Shown here: piece after piece, positions 1 to 10,453 of the stretch
Position numbering within the stretch: position 1 is the first letter of the stretch
Layout of the letters: each line of letters begins with the position of its first letter
Assembly (NCBI GenBank): GCA_013400115.1
Contig: VXBP01003601.1
Coordinates: 272,160 to 336,159, forward strand
DNA length: 64,000 bases
Reading direction: 5' to 3'
Origin: Rhinopomastus cyanomelas
Lineage: Eukaryota; Chordata; Aves; Bucerotiformes; Rhinopomastidae
Notes under the pieces: generated by a model
What the model was told of the DNA's origin: nothing
Database searches by the model: none
The model's input: only the letters and a program-made list of their open reading frames with translations
Translations under genes and position numbers: made by a program

Positions 1-410
1 CCTCAGTTCAAAATAACAAGAACTGCTGTAGAGAGTGCAGTGCAGGGCCACAAAGATGATGAAGGGGGTGGAGTGGAGCATCTCCTTGATGAGGAAAAGC
101 TGAGGGAGCTGGATCTCTTGAGCTGGGAGAAAAGAAGATTGAAGCGTGACCTCATTAATGTTGATAGACATGGAAAAGGGTGGGTGTCAGGAGGATGGAG
201 CCAGGCTCTGCTCAGGGGCACTTAGTGAGAGGACAAGGGGCAAGGGGTGTGAGCTGGAACAGAGGAGGTTCCACATGAATCTGAGAAGGACCTTCTTCCC
301 AATGAGGGTGACAGAGGCCTGGGAGGGGCTGCCCAGGGGAGCTGTGGAGTCTCCTTCTCTGGAGAGGTTTCAAACCCTCCTGGTTGTGTTTCTGTTTCTG
401 TGATTCTGTG
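1..410 (+). mobile_element. CR1 LINE, type A, 3' part, zero 3' units
   Basis: Sense copy cut by the window edge. It covers the end of ORF2 (EEKLRELDLLSWEKRRLKRDL-like reading) and the 3' tail ending TTCTGTGATTCTGTG. The whole ~76-bp 3' module that normally lies between GTTCCTGTG and the terminal TTCTGTG is missing, so GTGTTTCTG runs straight into TTTCTGTGATTCTG. Reading frames are broken; no function expected. Confidence 0.9.
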
Positions 411-1139
411 GACATGTCCCTTTAGGCTGGAAGTTTGTCTCCTCTCTGTACCCATTAAATCCTCAGCGTCCCTGTTCCCAAGACACATGCTGATCAGTTT
501 TCATCATGGTGATTGTGGGCCCCATTTCTTTATAGAGACACTTTGTTGAGTTGGGTCACTGACCCTTTCTGGCAAAAGATCCAGAGGTCCAAGAGCTTTT
601 GTTCTTACAGCCCAAGGTCACCAGTGGGACTTTTTATTGACAGAGGGAGCCCTCATTTCTCCCATAAGTCTTTCACAGCCCAATTCCTTGGATCTTCCCT
701 CAATAGTGAGGAAGTAGTTAAAGATAAAGAGCTGTCTTGTCTAGTGGTGAAAAACCCTGAGCGATTGAAAGAGGGACATTCAGAGTGTCTGCAGAGACTT
801 AGGGGAGGGTGCTGAACACCAGCTTGGTACTGACATCTGGCTCCTCTGCCTGGCAGTGCCTCGTGTGACCTCAAGGGAAGACAAATACACAACATAATCT
901 TACTTCTAGGCAAAACACCCACAAATCTACCTGACTGCTAGCTCTTTAAAATTGTGCTGACTCTGCGCTTTCTTCGAGCACGTGTGCCGAGGGCCCTGGC
1001 TCAGAACAAGCTCCATCAGCGCTGACCTTATGCTCTCACTCCTGGTTATAGCTATCAGAGCCTCCTGAGACACGGGGCAAAGACCGTGCAGAAAGAAGCT
1101 TTGGGGGCTTTTCTGAGGGGCAAGGGGAGGGCTTGTTTC
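411..1139. other. Single-copy DNA, nothing recognised
   Basis: No CR1 similarity, no exon-like pattern and no RNA gene seen. Short chance ORFs occur on both strands. Confidence 0.5.
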
Positions 1140-1193
1140 TGGACTGGACTGGGTGACCTTTCGAGGTCCCTTCCAGTCCCTAATGTTCTGTGA
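1140..1193 (+). mobile_element. CR1 type A tail fragment
   Basis: About 54 bp with the order GGACTGGACTGGGTGACC, TTTCGAGGTCCC, TAATGTTCTGTG, i.e. only the end of the type A tail. Either a very short insertion or the remnant of an older copy. Confidence 0.8.
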
Positions 1194-1780
1194 AGTGCTT
1201 AGATCCTGCCAGATCTTTGCAAGGAGAACTGCAATGGACTGAACTGCTGCCAGGCTGCAAAAGATCTCTCAAGAGCTGCCTCCCTTCTCATCTGTCCTGG
1301 AGTCACGATGAGTGAGGTGAACCACCTGCTGCACACACTTGCCTCGTTGTGCCGCAGCCCCAGACACACTGAAGTCTGCTGTGGTTTGGAAGCAAAGTAG
1401 ATCCCTTTGATCTTCTAGCTAGACCAAAGCAGCTCTGGTGAAACAACATGCCACGGAGTCCTCTAAGCCTGCCTCTGGGGCGTTTGGCTCCAGCCCTTCT
1501 CCAAGAAAACAGGGCTCTGCATCAGCGTGCAGAGCTTTGAGAACACCCCGAGGGTCTTACAATGGCAGCGTCTGTGTAGGGGGAGCTTGAGCTCCAGGCA
1601 CCTATCGCCTCTAAACGCTCGTGGATGCGGCTCCGCTTTGGTGGGGAGCTGTTCTTCTTGCTCTGGCTTCGTTCGTGTGATGTAGGATGTAGGAAGCGCC
1701 TCTCCCAGCTTTACAGAGCATTTCAGATGGCATCTATGGCATAGGTTTGCACTTTAGGTGGTGTCTATGACTTGGATTCA
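1194..1780. other. Single-copy DNA, nothing recognised
   Basis: No repeat family or coding pattern seen. Confidence 0.5.
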
Positions 1781-2023
1781 CTTGGTCTAGGGTATCCTGC
1801 TGTGGTAGGGGGACTGGACTGGATGATCTTTCAAGGTCCCTTCCCATCCCTAGTGACTGGATCTAGGGCATCCTGCTGTGGCAGGGGGACTGGACTGGAT
1901 GATCTTTCAAGGTCCCTTCCCATCCCTAGTGACTGGATCTAGGGGATCCTGCTGTGGCAGGGGGATTGCACTGGATGATCATTCAAGGTCCCTTCCAGTC
2001 CCTAATGCTCAGTGATTCTGTGG
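1781..2023 (+). mobile_element. CR1 type A tail with three tandem 3' units
   Basis: The copy contains nothing upstream of the 3' module: three modules follow one another, starting near 1781, 1855 and 1931 (the last two 76 bp apart), each beginning (A)CTGG-(A)TCTAG and ending CCCTA(A/G)TG, followed by CTCAGTGATTCTGTGG. Units 1 and 2 share TTCCCATCCCTAGTG and so are closest to each other. Confidence 0.9.
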
Positions 2024-2547
2024 TCTCACCTCAGTTTTTTCATGAGAGCAGTTCGTTTGACGGATGTGCTGGTGCTGTGTTGCTGGGGAAAGGTGCTGCC
2101 AGCCCAAAGCAGTAGTAAATGACTCTACTTGTAACAGAGAAGCAGAGCTGGACTTACAACTAAACCCCAAAGTGTCCCTGAAAGTGCAGAAGGCTCAAAT
2201 CTCAAGCCTGGCCTATTTCTGTGTGATGACTTCAGTCCAAGTCCCTGAAGTCATTACAGAGACCCCACTGCTGAACTTTGGGAACGTTTGGATGTGGTTC
2301 CAGAGTCTGTAGCTTGAATATAGAGGAGGACAGATCTGTAAAACAGATGTTTTCCCACTGGGAGCACCTACACGAGCCCTATTAGCTAAACAAAAGGGCT
2401 TGTCCTGCAAAACACTGTCTGAAACGTTCCCTGGTGCGCTCGGCCAGTGGAAGAGGAAAGTCTGTGCTCCAGGCAGTAAGTTAATGTCTCATTTGGAGTC
2501 AGTCTGAAAAGCTTCCAGTATGACTGGTATCTGTCACTGTGGTGAAA
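2024..2547. other. Single-copy DNA, nothing recognised
   Basis: No supported gene. ORFs on both strands are short and without recognisable motifs. Confidence 0.5.
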
Positions 2548-2694
2548 CTGGAGTCTCCTTTTCTGGAGATGTTTAAAACCTGCCTGGACTTGTTCCTGTG
2601 TGACTGGATTTAGGGGACCCTGCTCTGGCAGGGGGGTGGGACTGGATGAACTTTCGAGGTCCCTTCCAATCCCTAATATTCTGTGGTTCTCTGA
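2548..2694 (+). mobile_element. CR1 type A, short 3' copy
   Basis: Starts at TGGAGTCTCC, just upstream of the small TCTCC/GGAGA inverted repeat, and runs through one 3' unit to CTGTGGTTCTCTGA. Its 5' end lies within a few bases of a truncation point shared by several copies in the window. Confidence 0.9.
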
Positions 2695-2708
2695 CCCTCA
2701 TGGTGGGA

Positions 2709-2792
2709 ACAGGAACATGTCCAGGTGGGTCTGAAACATCTCCAGAGATGGAGACTCCACCACCTCCCTGGGCAGCCCCTGCCAGGGCTCTG
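2709..2792 (-). mobile_element. CR1 type A fragment without 3' tail
   Basis: Antisense piece from AGGAACATGTCCAGG to GCCAGGGCTCTG. It lacks the 3' tail, unusual for a LINE insertion made by target-primed reverse transcription, and lies inverted 14 bp after the preceding sense copy. Confidence 0.8.
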
Positions 2793-3321
2793 AAATGCGC
2801 TACCGCTTGGCGACTCTGACCACTTGGATGTTGCCAGACTAGGGCTTTGAGGCTGTTTCAGCTTCCAGTTTTGTGTCTTTTTTAATGGCCCAGAACCAAG
2901 TAATTATGAATCTAAAGGCAATCCTTCATTTGCTTTGGCAACGGACGATCTTCATCTGTCATCATTTTAATCCACTGCTGAGGGGAATGATAGGGCTGGC
3001 ACACCTGAGGGAGAAGGAATGCTCGCTCCAGTGTCTGCACTGCAAGCGTGTCAACAGATGCCATTCTGTGTCCTGCCTCAGCGCAGCCTCTGTCTGTGAG
3101 CTCTGAGTGCTGCTGTTGGTCTCACACATATTTTCTGCTCTTTGTCTGCCTTGTAGTTGGCTTTTTGAGCGACAGACTGCGAGTCCCCTTGAGCCACAGT
3201 AGCCTGTCGCCTTCACATCTATTTCCATTTTACGTGGCAGTGCTTGTGTTGCTCTTTTGAGGGTGCGTGGGGTTGGAGTTGGGTTTCTTTAGCACCTTAG
3301 AGAAAACAACTCTTTGTAGTT
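2793..3321. other. Single-copy DNA, T-rich in part
   Basis: No CR1 similarity and no recognisable exon. Contains pyrimidine-rich stretches around 3115-3160. Confidence 0.5.
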
Positions 3322-3803
3322 ACCTCTCCCTGATGACGAAAGGCTGAGGGAGCTGGGGGTCTGGAGCTTGGAAAGGAGGAGACTGAGGGGTGACCCCGTT
3401 AATGCTGATAAATATGGAAAGGTGGGTGTCAGGGAGATGGAGCCAGGCTCTGCTCAGGGGCACCCAGTGACAGGACAAGGGGCAGTGAGTGTGAGCTGGG
3501 ACAGAGGAGGTTCCACATCAGTCTGAGAAGGACCTTCTTCCCAGGGAGGGTGCCAGAGCCCTGGCAGGGGCTGCCAAGGTGGGTTGTGGAGTCTCCTTCT
3601 CTGGAGATGTTTCAAACCCACCTGACCATGTTCCTGTGTGACTGGATCTAGGGGATCCTGCTGTGTCAGGGGGATTGGACTGGATGATCTTTTGAGGTCA
3701 CTTCCAATCCCAAATGTTTTGTGATCCTGCTGTGCTGGGGGGATTGGACTGGAGACGATATTTGGGATCAGATGGGACCTCAAAATGTTCCGTGGTTCTG
3801 TGA
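3322..3803 (+). mobile_element. CR1 type A, ~480 bp, with a second partial 3' unit
   Basis: Sense copy from CTCCCTGATGACG through the ORF2 end to the tail. After TGTTTTGTG a second, degraded unit begins again at ATCCTGCTGTG and ends GTTCCGTGGTTCTGTG. Coding frames carry several stops. Confidence 0.9.
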
Positions 3804-4496
3804 CGATATGTGGATGACATTAACACAGAGAAAGGTCTGTTTCAGGACTTTTTTCATGGCTTGGTGTTTTTGATGACTTGAAATCCCATCCACACGCTGA
3901 GTGCTGCTGGGTGTATTTCCTTCTGCACTCCAGTGCCGAGCACGGAGCAGCTGTCGGCCGTGGAGCCGCCATGAACATCTCGCTACCCAATTGAGCAATC
4001 ACAGAGCACCCCATGCAAACCAGCTGAACGGTCCTTCCACTAGAGTGAACATGGAGAAGAAATGAAGTGTTATCTTGGCAGTCTTAACTTTTCCATTACC
4101 ATGTAATACGGGGTGTATCCACCGGCAGCTGCCTGGGTGCTATTGAAGCTGGGTGCTGAACCCGGTGCCTGCAGTGACAGGCAGTAGTTAAGCTGCTCTT
4201 ATCTTTTTTTCTTCATGTCATTGATAATGATGCTCTAATTCTCTTCAAACTGTGTTCCTTTGGCTATGTTTTGACAGCGTGGTTGTTATGCCAGTGGTCT
4301 GTGTTGTTCTCTGACAGCGTCACTCTGCCAGAGCATTCTCTCCGCAGCTTCGTTTCTGAGCACCTTGGCAAAACCTGGGGGTTCCTTTATGTTTTCCAGT
4401 CCTCGTTGTTGCTCCAAACCGCAGGGCTAAGCACGGTGGTGTAAATCAGGGTAGGGGTTTGGAGCGTGTGGAACTGCTTGCAGTGTGTTTAGTGTG
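3804..4496. other. Single-copy DNA; possible conserved non-coding block
   Basis: No gene seen. Around 4190-4290 the base composition turns AT-rich with ATTGATAATGATG and CTAATTCTC, reminiscent of homeodomain or GATA binding motifs. This is only a visual impression. Confidence 0.3.
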
Positions 4497-5202
4497 TTGG
4501 GGCTGACCTGTTGGAGAGCAGCAGAGGAGAAAGGGAAATGGGGGGTCCTGGTGGCCAGCAGGATGGCCAGGAGCCAGCAATGGGCCCTTGTGGCCAAGAA
4601 AGCCAACAGCATCCTGGGGTGGATCAGAAGGGAGGTGGTTAGCAGGTGGAGAGAGGTTCTCCTTCCTCTCTACTCTGCCCTGGTGATACCAGATCTGGAG
4701 TATTGGGTCCAGTTCTGGGTCCCTCAGTTCCAGAAGGACAAGGGAACTGCTTGAGTCCAGGGTAGAGCCACAGAGACGAGGAAGGGAGTGGAGCATCTCC
4801 CTGATGAGGAAAGTCTGAGGGAGCTGAGTGTCTTCAGCTTGGAAAAAAAGGAGACTGAGGGGTGACCCCATTAATGTTGTTAAACATGGGAAAGGCAGGT
4901 GTCAGGAGGATGGAGGCAGGCTCTGCTCAGGGGCATCTAAAGACAGGACAAGGAGGAAAAGGTGTGAGCTGGAGCATAGGAAGTTTCACAAAAATCTGAG
5001 AAGGAACTTCATGGTGAGAGTGACAGAGACCTGAAAGGGGCTGCCCAGGGTGGGTTGTGGAGTCGTCTTCTGTGGGGACGTTGAAAACCCACCTGGACGC
5101 GTTCCTGTGCGGCTTGGTCTAGGTGACCCTGCTGTGGCAGGGGGGTTGGACTGGATGATGTTTTGCAGTCCCTTCCAATCCCTGATGTCCTGTGAGGCTG
5201 TG
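4497..5202 (+). mobile_element. CR1 type A, longest sense copy
   Basis: About 700 bp. It begins upstream of the last ORF2 segment (CTGTTGGAGAGCAG, AGCCAGCAATGGGCC) and runs to CTGTGAGGCTGTG with one 3' unit. The first ~260 bp remain open in one frame and resemble the ORF2 C-terminus downstream of the reverse transcriptase domain (LLPLYSALVIPDLEYWVQFW). A seven-A run near 4843 and other indels break the frame. No catalytic domain is present. Confidence 0.92.
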
Positions 5203-6179
5203 AAACCATGAATACAAGAATATTCAGATGCTGGGCATCGACGAGGAAATCGAAGCCTCTTAGGTAGATAAAGATTTCGGTGCCGTCTTCTGCTCTGGAG
5301 CTAACGGATGTGGCACCACGGCAAGAGTATTGATTCCCTCCATGGAGGTGTTTTCTTCCCTGAACCCTGGGTGAGGAAAGGAGCGTAAAGCGAGCAGGAT
5401 GTGGCTGGGTGGTTAAACACACGCAGCCAGGCCAGTTAAATATTCACAGCCTTGACTCCGTGGCCGAAATTTCCTACTGCACTTGACATCTTGGAGCAGT
5501 AATGGTCTAGATATTTTCTGCTGAGATGCCTGCAACTCTGTGTAATGTGGGTTACTCATGCCTGCAGTAGTTTCAACGGCTCTTAGTTCAAATATTGATG
5601 TTTAACAAGCCCTCCCTAAGTAGGTCCTTAAGGTGACACGCTGTCTGAGCGTCCCTCGCTGGTTCTCTTCCACAAGCCCTCCCGTTCCCAGGGGCTTCTC
5701 AGCCCCGATGACAGCGTTCAAGGACTAGCCCCACAGTGCGGGCGGCGCTGCGGACGTCACGGGGGTTTGCAGAGTGCTGCAGGCAGCTTTGGCGTCGTTC
5801 GTCCGAACACTCAAAAGTCACTTCCAAGTCTCTTTGCTCATTTCCAGGTTCAGAAAAGTTCATCCCACGGGAACGCATTTCCTGACCCTTTTTTTGCTGT
5901 GAATAGCCAGCACACCCTCTCGAGGACACATCCAGCCAGTCAAGGGTGAGACACAACCTCCTGAAATAATCCCAACGCTCTTAAAATAGGGGGTCCTTAT
6001 TGACACAGAAATGACATCGTGTTTTCCCTTTCCTTTCTTTGCTCAAGACAAACCAAGTGTCTTCCATGAGTTTCACACTTCAGCTACTTTCAGAATCCCA
6101 GGCTGAGGGGACCCTCAGCTGACCTGTGGGATCCCAAACCCACTTTCCCTCGGTTTTAGAAGCCAGCACTTCATTAATT
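5203..6179. other. Single-copy DNA with a small CpG cluster
   Basis: No recognised gene. Between about 5700 and 5830 CpG dinucleotides are dense (GTGCGGGCGGCGCTGCGG, GGCGTCGTTCGTCCGAAC). Too short to call a CpG island on its own. Confidence 0.4.
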
Positions 6180-6249
6180 GAGCCAGCAATGTGCCCTTGT
6201 GGTTAAGATGGCCAACAGTGTATCTTGGGGTGGATAGGAAGGGGGGTGG

Positions 6250-6350
6250 TTCCTGTGTGACTTGGTCTTAGGGATCCTGTTAAGGAAGGGGGATTGGACT
6301 AGATGATCTTTCGAGGTCCTTTCCAATCCTAATGATTCTAAGATTCTATG
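6250..6350 (+). mobile_element. Nested CR1 type A tail (sense)
   Basis: TCCTGTGTGACTTGG to GATTCTAAGATTCTATG lies inside the host CR1. Host sequence on the left ends GGGGTGGTT and on the right resumes with GGTTGGCAGATTG, so a short duplication (TGGTT or GGTT) may flank it. Confidence 0.8.
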
Positions 6351-6639
6351 GTTGGCAGATTGAGAGAGGTTCTCCTTCCTCTCTACCCTGGGGAGACCAC
6401 AGCTGGAATCTTGTGTCCAGTTCTGGGCCCCTCAGTTCCAGAAGGACACAGAGCTACTGGAGAGTCCAGCACAGCTACAGAGATAGAGGGAGTGGAGCAT
6501 CTCCCTGCTGAGGAAAGGCTGAGGGAGCTGGGACTCTTGAGCCGGGAAAAGAGGAGGTTGAGGGGTGACCTCATGAATGTTGATCAATATGGCAAGGGCA
6601 GGTGTCAGGAGGATGGAGCCAGGCTCTGCTCAGTGTCAT

Positions 6640-6682
6640 GGAATCATTAGGGATTGAAAGGGACCTTGAAAGATCATCTAGT
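6640..6682 (-). mobile_element. Nested ultra-short CR1 type A tail (antisense)
   Basis: Only ~43 bp (GGAATCATTAGGGATTG to AGATCATCTA) inside the host CR1. The host reads CAGTGTCAT before and GTCATCTACTG after, consistent with a GTCAT target duplication. Confidence 0.8.
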
Positions 6683-7020
6683 CATCTACTGATAGGACAT
6701 GAGGCAGTGGGTGTGAGCTGGAGTAGAGGAGGTTCAACATCAATGTGAGAAGGACCTTCTTCCCATTGAGGGTGCCAGAGCCCTGGAAGGGGCTGCCCAG
6801 GGGTGTTGTGGAGTCTCCTTCTCTGGAGACATTTAAAACCCTCCTGCCATGTTCCTGTGTGACTGGAACTGGGGGATCCTGCCGTAGCAGAGGGATTGGA
6901 CTAGGTGATGTTTCAAAGTCTCTTCCAATCCCTAATGACTGGATCTAGGAGATCCTGCTGTGGCGGGGGGATTAGACTGGATGATCTTCAGAGGTCCCTT
7001 CCAATCCCTAACCTTCTGTG

Positions 7021-7773
7021 CTACTATTTTAGGGAGATGGTGTCTCTCAGAACTGCAAGAAACAGAAGCAGCTCCTGGATTCAGCATAGCGATGGGTTTT
7101 TGGTAACAGTCTGTAAAACTGCCCTCTGCCTGCATTAGAATCTTCCCTGGAGCCAGTGCTCTGCAATTTCCAGCTCATCCCCCATAATGCTGGCAGGATA
7201 TGAACATATGCATGAAGAGCAGCAGTCAGTGTAATTACAGTGGCAAAGTGATGAATGCAGAGCCATTTTGCCCAGTAATACCGTGGACGTAACAGGTTTA
7301 TTTGCTCAACACTTCTTACTTTAATTACGTTTTGCCGGTTGGGAATCTTTAGGCTGGGGACGATCTCGGCTCTTCCATGAGCATTATTCTTAAGATAAGT
7401 TTTCATGCATTATTAAAAGTGCGTGTGTGTTGGCTTCCTTCTTTGTTTACAGAGACTTTATTTCTTTCTTGAAAACACTGCTTTTTTTAATTTTCCTTGT
7501 AAACTTGGAGAGGGAAAAGACAACTCGTCAGGTGGAAAGAAGGATAGAAGGTGGGTTTCTAGCTTTGGATGAGCTCTAATTAGTACTCCCTGTATTTTAT
7601 GATAGAGATGCTAGAGGAGGATGTTGTTCTTTGAAGGGATTGTCTCAGAACCTTCCACGGGTCCTGCAGATGCATAAAAATAGTGAAGGAAACCAAACAA
7701 GAAATTTATGTGGCAATGAATGGGCAGCAACTCTGGGGCAGCGTTGAAAACAACAATTGATTAACAGTAGTTA
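7021..7773. promoter_or_regulatory. Single-copy DNA; candidate conserved non-coding element at ~7140-7420
   Basis: No coding pattern. The 7140-7420 part has CATATGCATG, TGTAATTACAG and TTTAATTACG with balanced composition, the look of a vertebrate conserved non-coding element. No conservation test was possible; the call is an impression. Confidence 0.3.
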
Positions 7774-7889
7774 AGACGCTTGAATGTAGTGTTGGGGGAT
7801 CTGGTTAAGGGGTGAACTTGTAGAGTAGGGTTGATGGTTGAACTCGATGATCCCAAGGGTCTTTTCCAACCTGAATGATTTCATGATCT
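7774..7889 (+). mobile_element. CR1 type B tail
   Basis: Last ~115 bp of a different CR1 group, with GTGTTGGGGGATCTGG, GTAGGGTTGATGG and CTTTTCCAACCTGAATG before a degraded ATTTCATGATC end. Confidence 0.85.
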
Positions 7890-7904
7890 TATTGGATTCA
7901 GTTC

Positions 7905-8478
7905 ATAGAGTCATAGAATGGCCAGGGATGGAAGGGAATGGAAAGATCACCCAGTTCCAACCCCCCTGCACAGGCAGGGCCACCTTCACTACAGCAGGTT
8001 CCTCAGGGCCCCAGACAACCTGCCCTTCAACACTGCCAGGGATGGGGCAGCCACAGCTGCCTTGGGCAGCCTGTTCCAGCATCTCAGCACCCTCACAGCA
8101 AAGAATTTCTTCCTCATGTCCAACCCCTCTTCAAGACTGGAACCCTTTCCCCTTGTCCTCTCACTACCACCCCTGTCAAAAGCCCTTTCCCAGCTTTCCT
8201 GTAGCCCCCTTCCTTCAGAGACTGGAAAGCTGCTGGGAGCCTCCTCTTCTTCAGGCTGAACAACCCCAACTTGCTCAGCCTGTCCTGATAGGGGAAGTGC
8301 TCCAGCCCTCTGATCATCTGAGCTGCTCTCCTCTGGACACCTTCCAGGAGCCCTGTGCCCATCTGATATTGGAGACCCTAGAACTAGAGCCAGTGCTCCA
8401 GGTGGGGTCTCATCAGTGCAGAGTAGAGGAGGAGAATCCCCTCCTTTGACCGACTGTCACTGCTTCTTTTGATGCAGG
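7905..8478 (-). mobile_element. CR1 type E (older group), ~570 bp
   Basis: Antisense copy starting TCATAGAGTCATAGAATGG and running to CTTTTGATGCAGG. It has the classical older avian CR1 features (CAGCCTGTTCCAGCATCTC, TTTCTTCCTCATGTCC, GGCTGAACAACCCCAAC). Read on the minus strand, 8114-8362 remains open and resembles the ORF2 C-terminus (RLSKLGLFSLKKRRL). Confidence 0.9.
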
Positions 8479-9888
8479 TTCTGTTATCACAAAATACTCT
8501 TGGAGTACTTGCACATGCCCATTCCAACAGTAAAGTTTGGGTTAAACATATCTAAGATGAAATACCCAAAACATGCAGAGAGCAGACTATTCAAACCTGT
8601 ATATAGTTTTTAAAATACCATTATTATTATTTTATTAGTAGTATTAGGGGGGTTTTGTAGAATATAAATGTATATCTAGAATGCATTCTAACTCTTAATT
8701 AATGTAGACTAATACTCACAGGAAACTTGCTCAGTTGCTAGAGTCTCTGTGCTGCTGAAATTAGAGATAAAATGAGCCTTGTGGCTGATGCAAGTCGAAA
8801 TGGCTCAGCAGAGTAATTAAACTTGGGTTGGAAAGTCCTCGTCTGAGCGGTGACCTTGTTAGCGAGGGCTGTTGTGAGTTCTGTCACGAGCCTCACAGTG
8901 TGCTTCCTCCACTTCCATCTTTCTGAGTCACAGGGTTTCAAAGCAATCGCAGCCTTTGCTCATGGAACTGGAAATTGAGATTCTGGCTTTGATAGCAAAG
9001 GGGAAAAAACAGGCTTCCAAAGATCTTAATGATTTAAAGTTGAGAGGACAAAAATAGCGATAACATTGCACCCCCGAAGAGTGTTGGGGTTTTGAAGTCA
9101 ATCTTGTTTCTGGAGCCAGACTCGTTATTTTTGAGTGGTGATGACTGGAAATAGTCATCCCCGGCTTTTCGGAGTGCTGGGGACGTTTCCTACGAGCTCG
9201 GCATGTCAAGCTTTGAAATATTTCCTCCCTGGAACCTGATGGATGGGGAAGCAATGAGCTTCAGTCTGACAGTGACGGGGGCTTGTTTGCTGGAGCTCAA
9301 ATCCTCGGTGAACTGTCCACTCCAGCTCTAATTATAAAAACATTACAGTTCTAACTGTTGCCTGGCCATGAATTATTCTGACAATGTTTAACCTGCAGAT
9401 AAGAAACCACTATCAACCTGTCACATTTCCCCTACTAACGAGTTCAGCATCAGTTTAAAGGGAAGTGCAACTCATGAAGCAATGGCTCCGTGTCATAAAT
9501 TATAGGTATCCGGCGTGATGCAAGGACAGGAGCAGTCGAATAGCTCGGGACTCTTTACTGGAGGCTCTGGCAGTGACAGACAGGCAGCTCCCCGCAGCGT
9601 GCCAGCCACTAGGGCTTGTTTATTGCCTTTCCCGGTCTTGAATCGCTCGGTGCTGCTCTGCTGCTGTCTGCAATTAGCACGAGCCTGTGTTTAAAGCTCA
9701 GAAGGAGAGGAAGGAGGTCGTATTTGGTCAAAAGCGTTGGGCTCTCTGATCGTCAGATAGTGGGAAATGGTGCTGTCAGGGAAGATTCACTCTCCTTCAT
9801 TTCTTTGTGCCTTGGTGCTGTCAGGGAGTGTCTTGCTTTGCTTTAATGAAGAGTCATGGAACTGTGGGAAGGGACCCTTAAGGAAACA
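8479..9888. promoter_or_regulatory. Long single-copy block; AT-rich part and candidate conserved element
   Basis: No gene recognised. 8590-8710 is strongly AT-rich (TTATTATTATTTTATTAG). 9320-9520 contains TCTAATTATAAAAAC, CATGAATTATTC, AGATAAGAAACCAC and ATAAATTATAGG, suggestive of GATA, RUNX and homeodomain sites. Regulatory role is inference only. Confidence 0.3.
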
Positions 9889-10123
9889 AGTTCCAGCAGG
9901 GGAGGTTTAGATTAGACATCAAGAAAAAGTTCTTCCCAGAGAGAGTGGTCAGGCACTGGGATGGGCTGCTCAGGGCGGGGGTTGAGTCCCCATCCCTGGA
10001 TGTGTTTAAAACTGGCTTAGCTGTGGTGTTGGGGGGATCTGGTTTAGGGGTGACCTGGTGGAGTAGGGTTGATGGTTGGACTTGATGACCCCAGGAGTCT
10101 TTTCCAACTGGAATGATTCTGTG
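9889..10123 (+). mobile_element. CR1 type B, 3' ~235 bp
   Basis: From AGTTCCAGCAGGGGAGG through GGGTTGAGTCCCCATCC to TGGAATGATTCTGTG. Followed almost directly (about 16 bp) by a type A tail. Confidence 0.9.
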
Positions 10124-10139
10124 AAAATGTTGTAAGATG

Positions 10140-10453
10140 ATGGAGCCCTGGAAGGGGCTGCCTGGGGGGTTGTGGAGTCTCCTCCTCTGGAAATGTTTAA
10201 AACCCTCTGGGATGTGTTCCTGTGCAACTGGGTCTAGGGGATTCTGGACTGGATGATCTTTCCAGGTCCCTTCCTATCCCTAATGACTGGATCTAGGGGA
10301 TCCTGCTGTGGCAGGGGGATGGGACTGGATGATCTTTCGAGGACCCTTCCCATCCCTAATGACTGGATCTAGGGGATCCTGCTGTTAGGGGGATGGGACT
10401 GGATGATCTTTCGAGGACCCTTCCCAACCCCTAACGTTCTCTGTGTTTCTGTG
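10140..10453 (+). mobile_element. CR1 type A with three tandem 3' units
   Basis: Starts at GGAGCCCTGGAAGGGG. Unit 1 is shortened (GGGATT joined to CTGGACTGG, losing ~22 bp). Units 2 and 3 begin near 10284 and 10361; they share GATGGGACTGG and GAGGACCCTTCCCA, so one was copied from the other. Confidence 0.9.

Larger units (their letters stand above)
6180..7020 (+). mobile_element. CR1 type A host element interrupted twice by other CR1 pieces
   Basis: Sense element from AGCCAGCAATGTGCCC to CCTTCTGTG with two 3' units (second one starts near 6938). The sequence breaks at about 6250, where a sense tail fragment intervenes, and at about 6640, where an antisense tail fragment intervenes; after each break the host resumes at the expected base. 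ORF2 C-terminal reading is recognisable around 6490-6630 and 6715-6840. Confidence 0.9.

Noticed and set aside
1781..2023. Tandem tails read as a CRISPR-like or satellite array
   Set aside because: Unit length 76 bp with no unique spacers, and the units are clearly CR1 3' ends.
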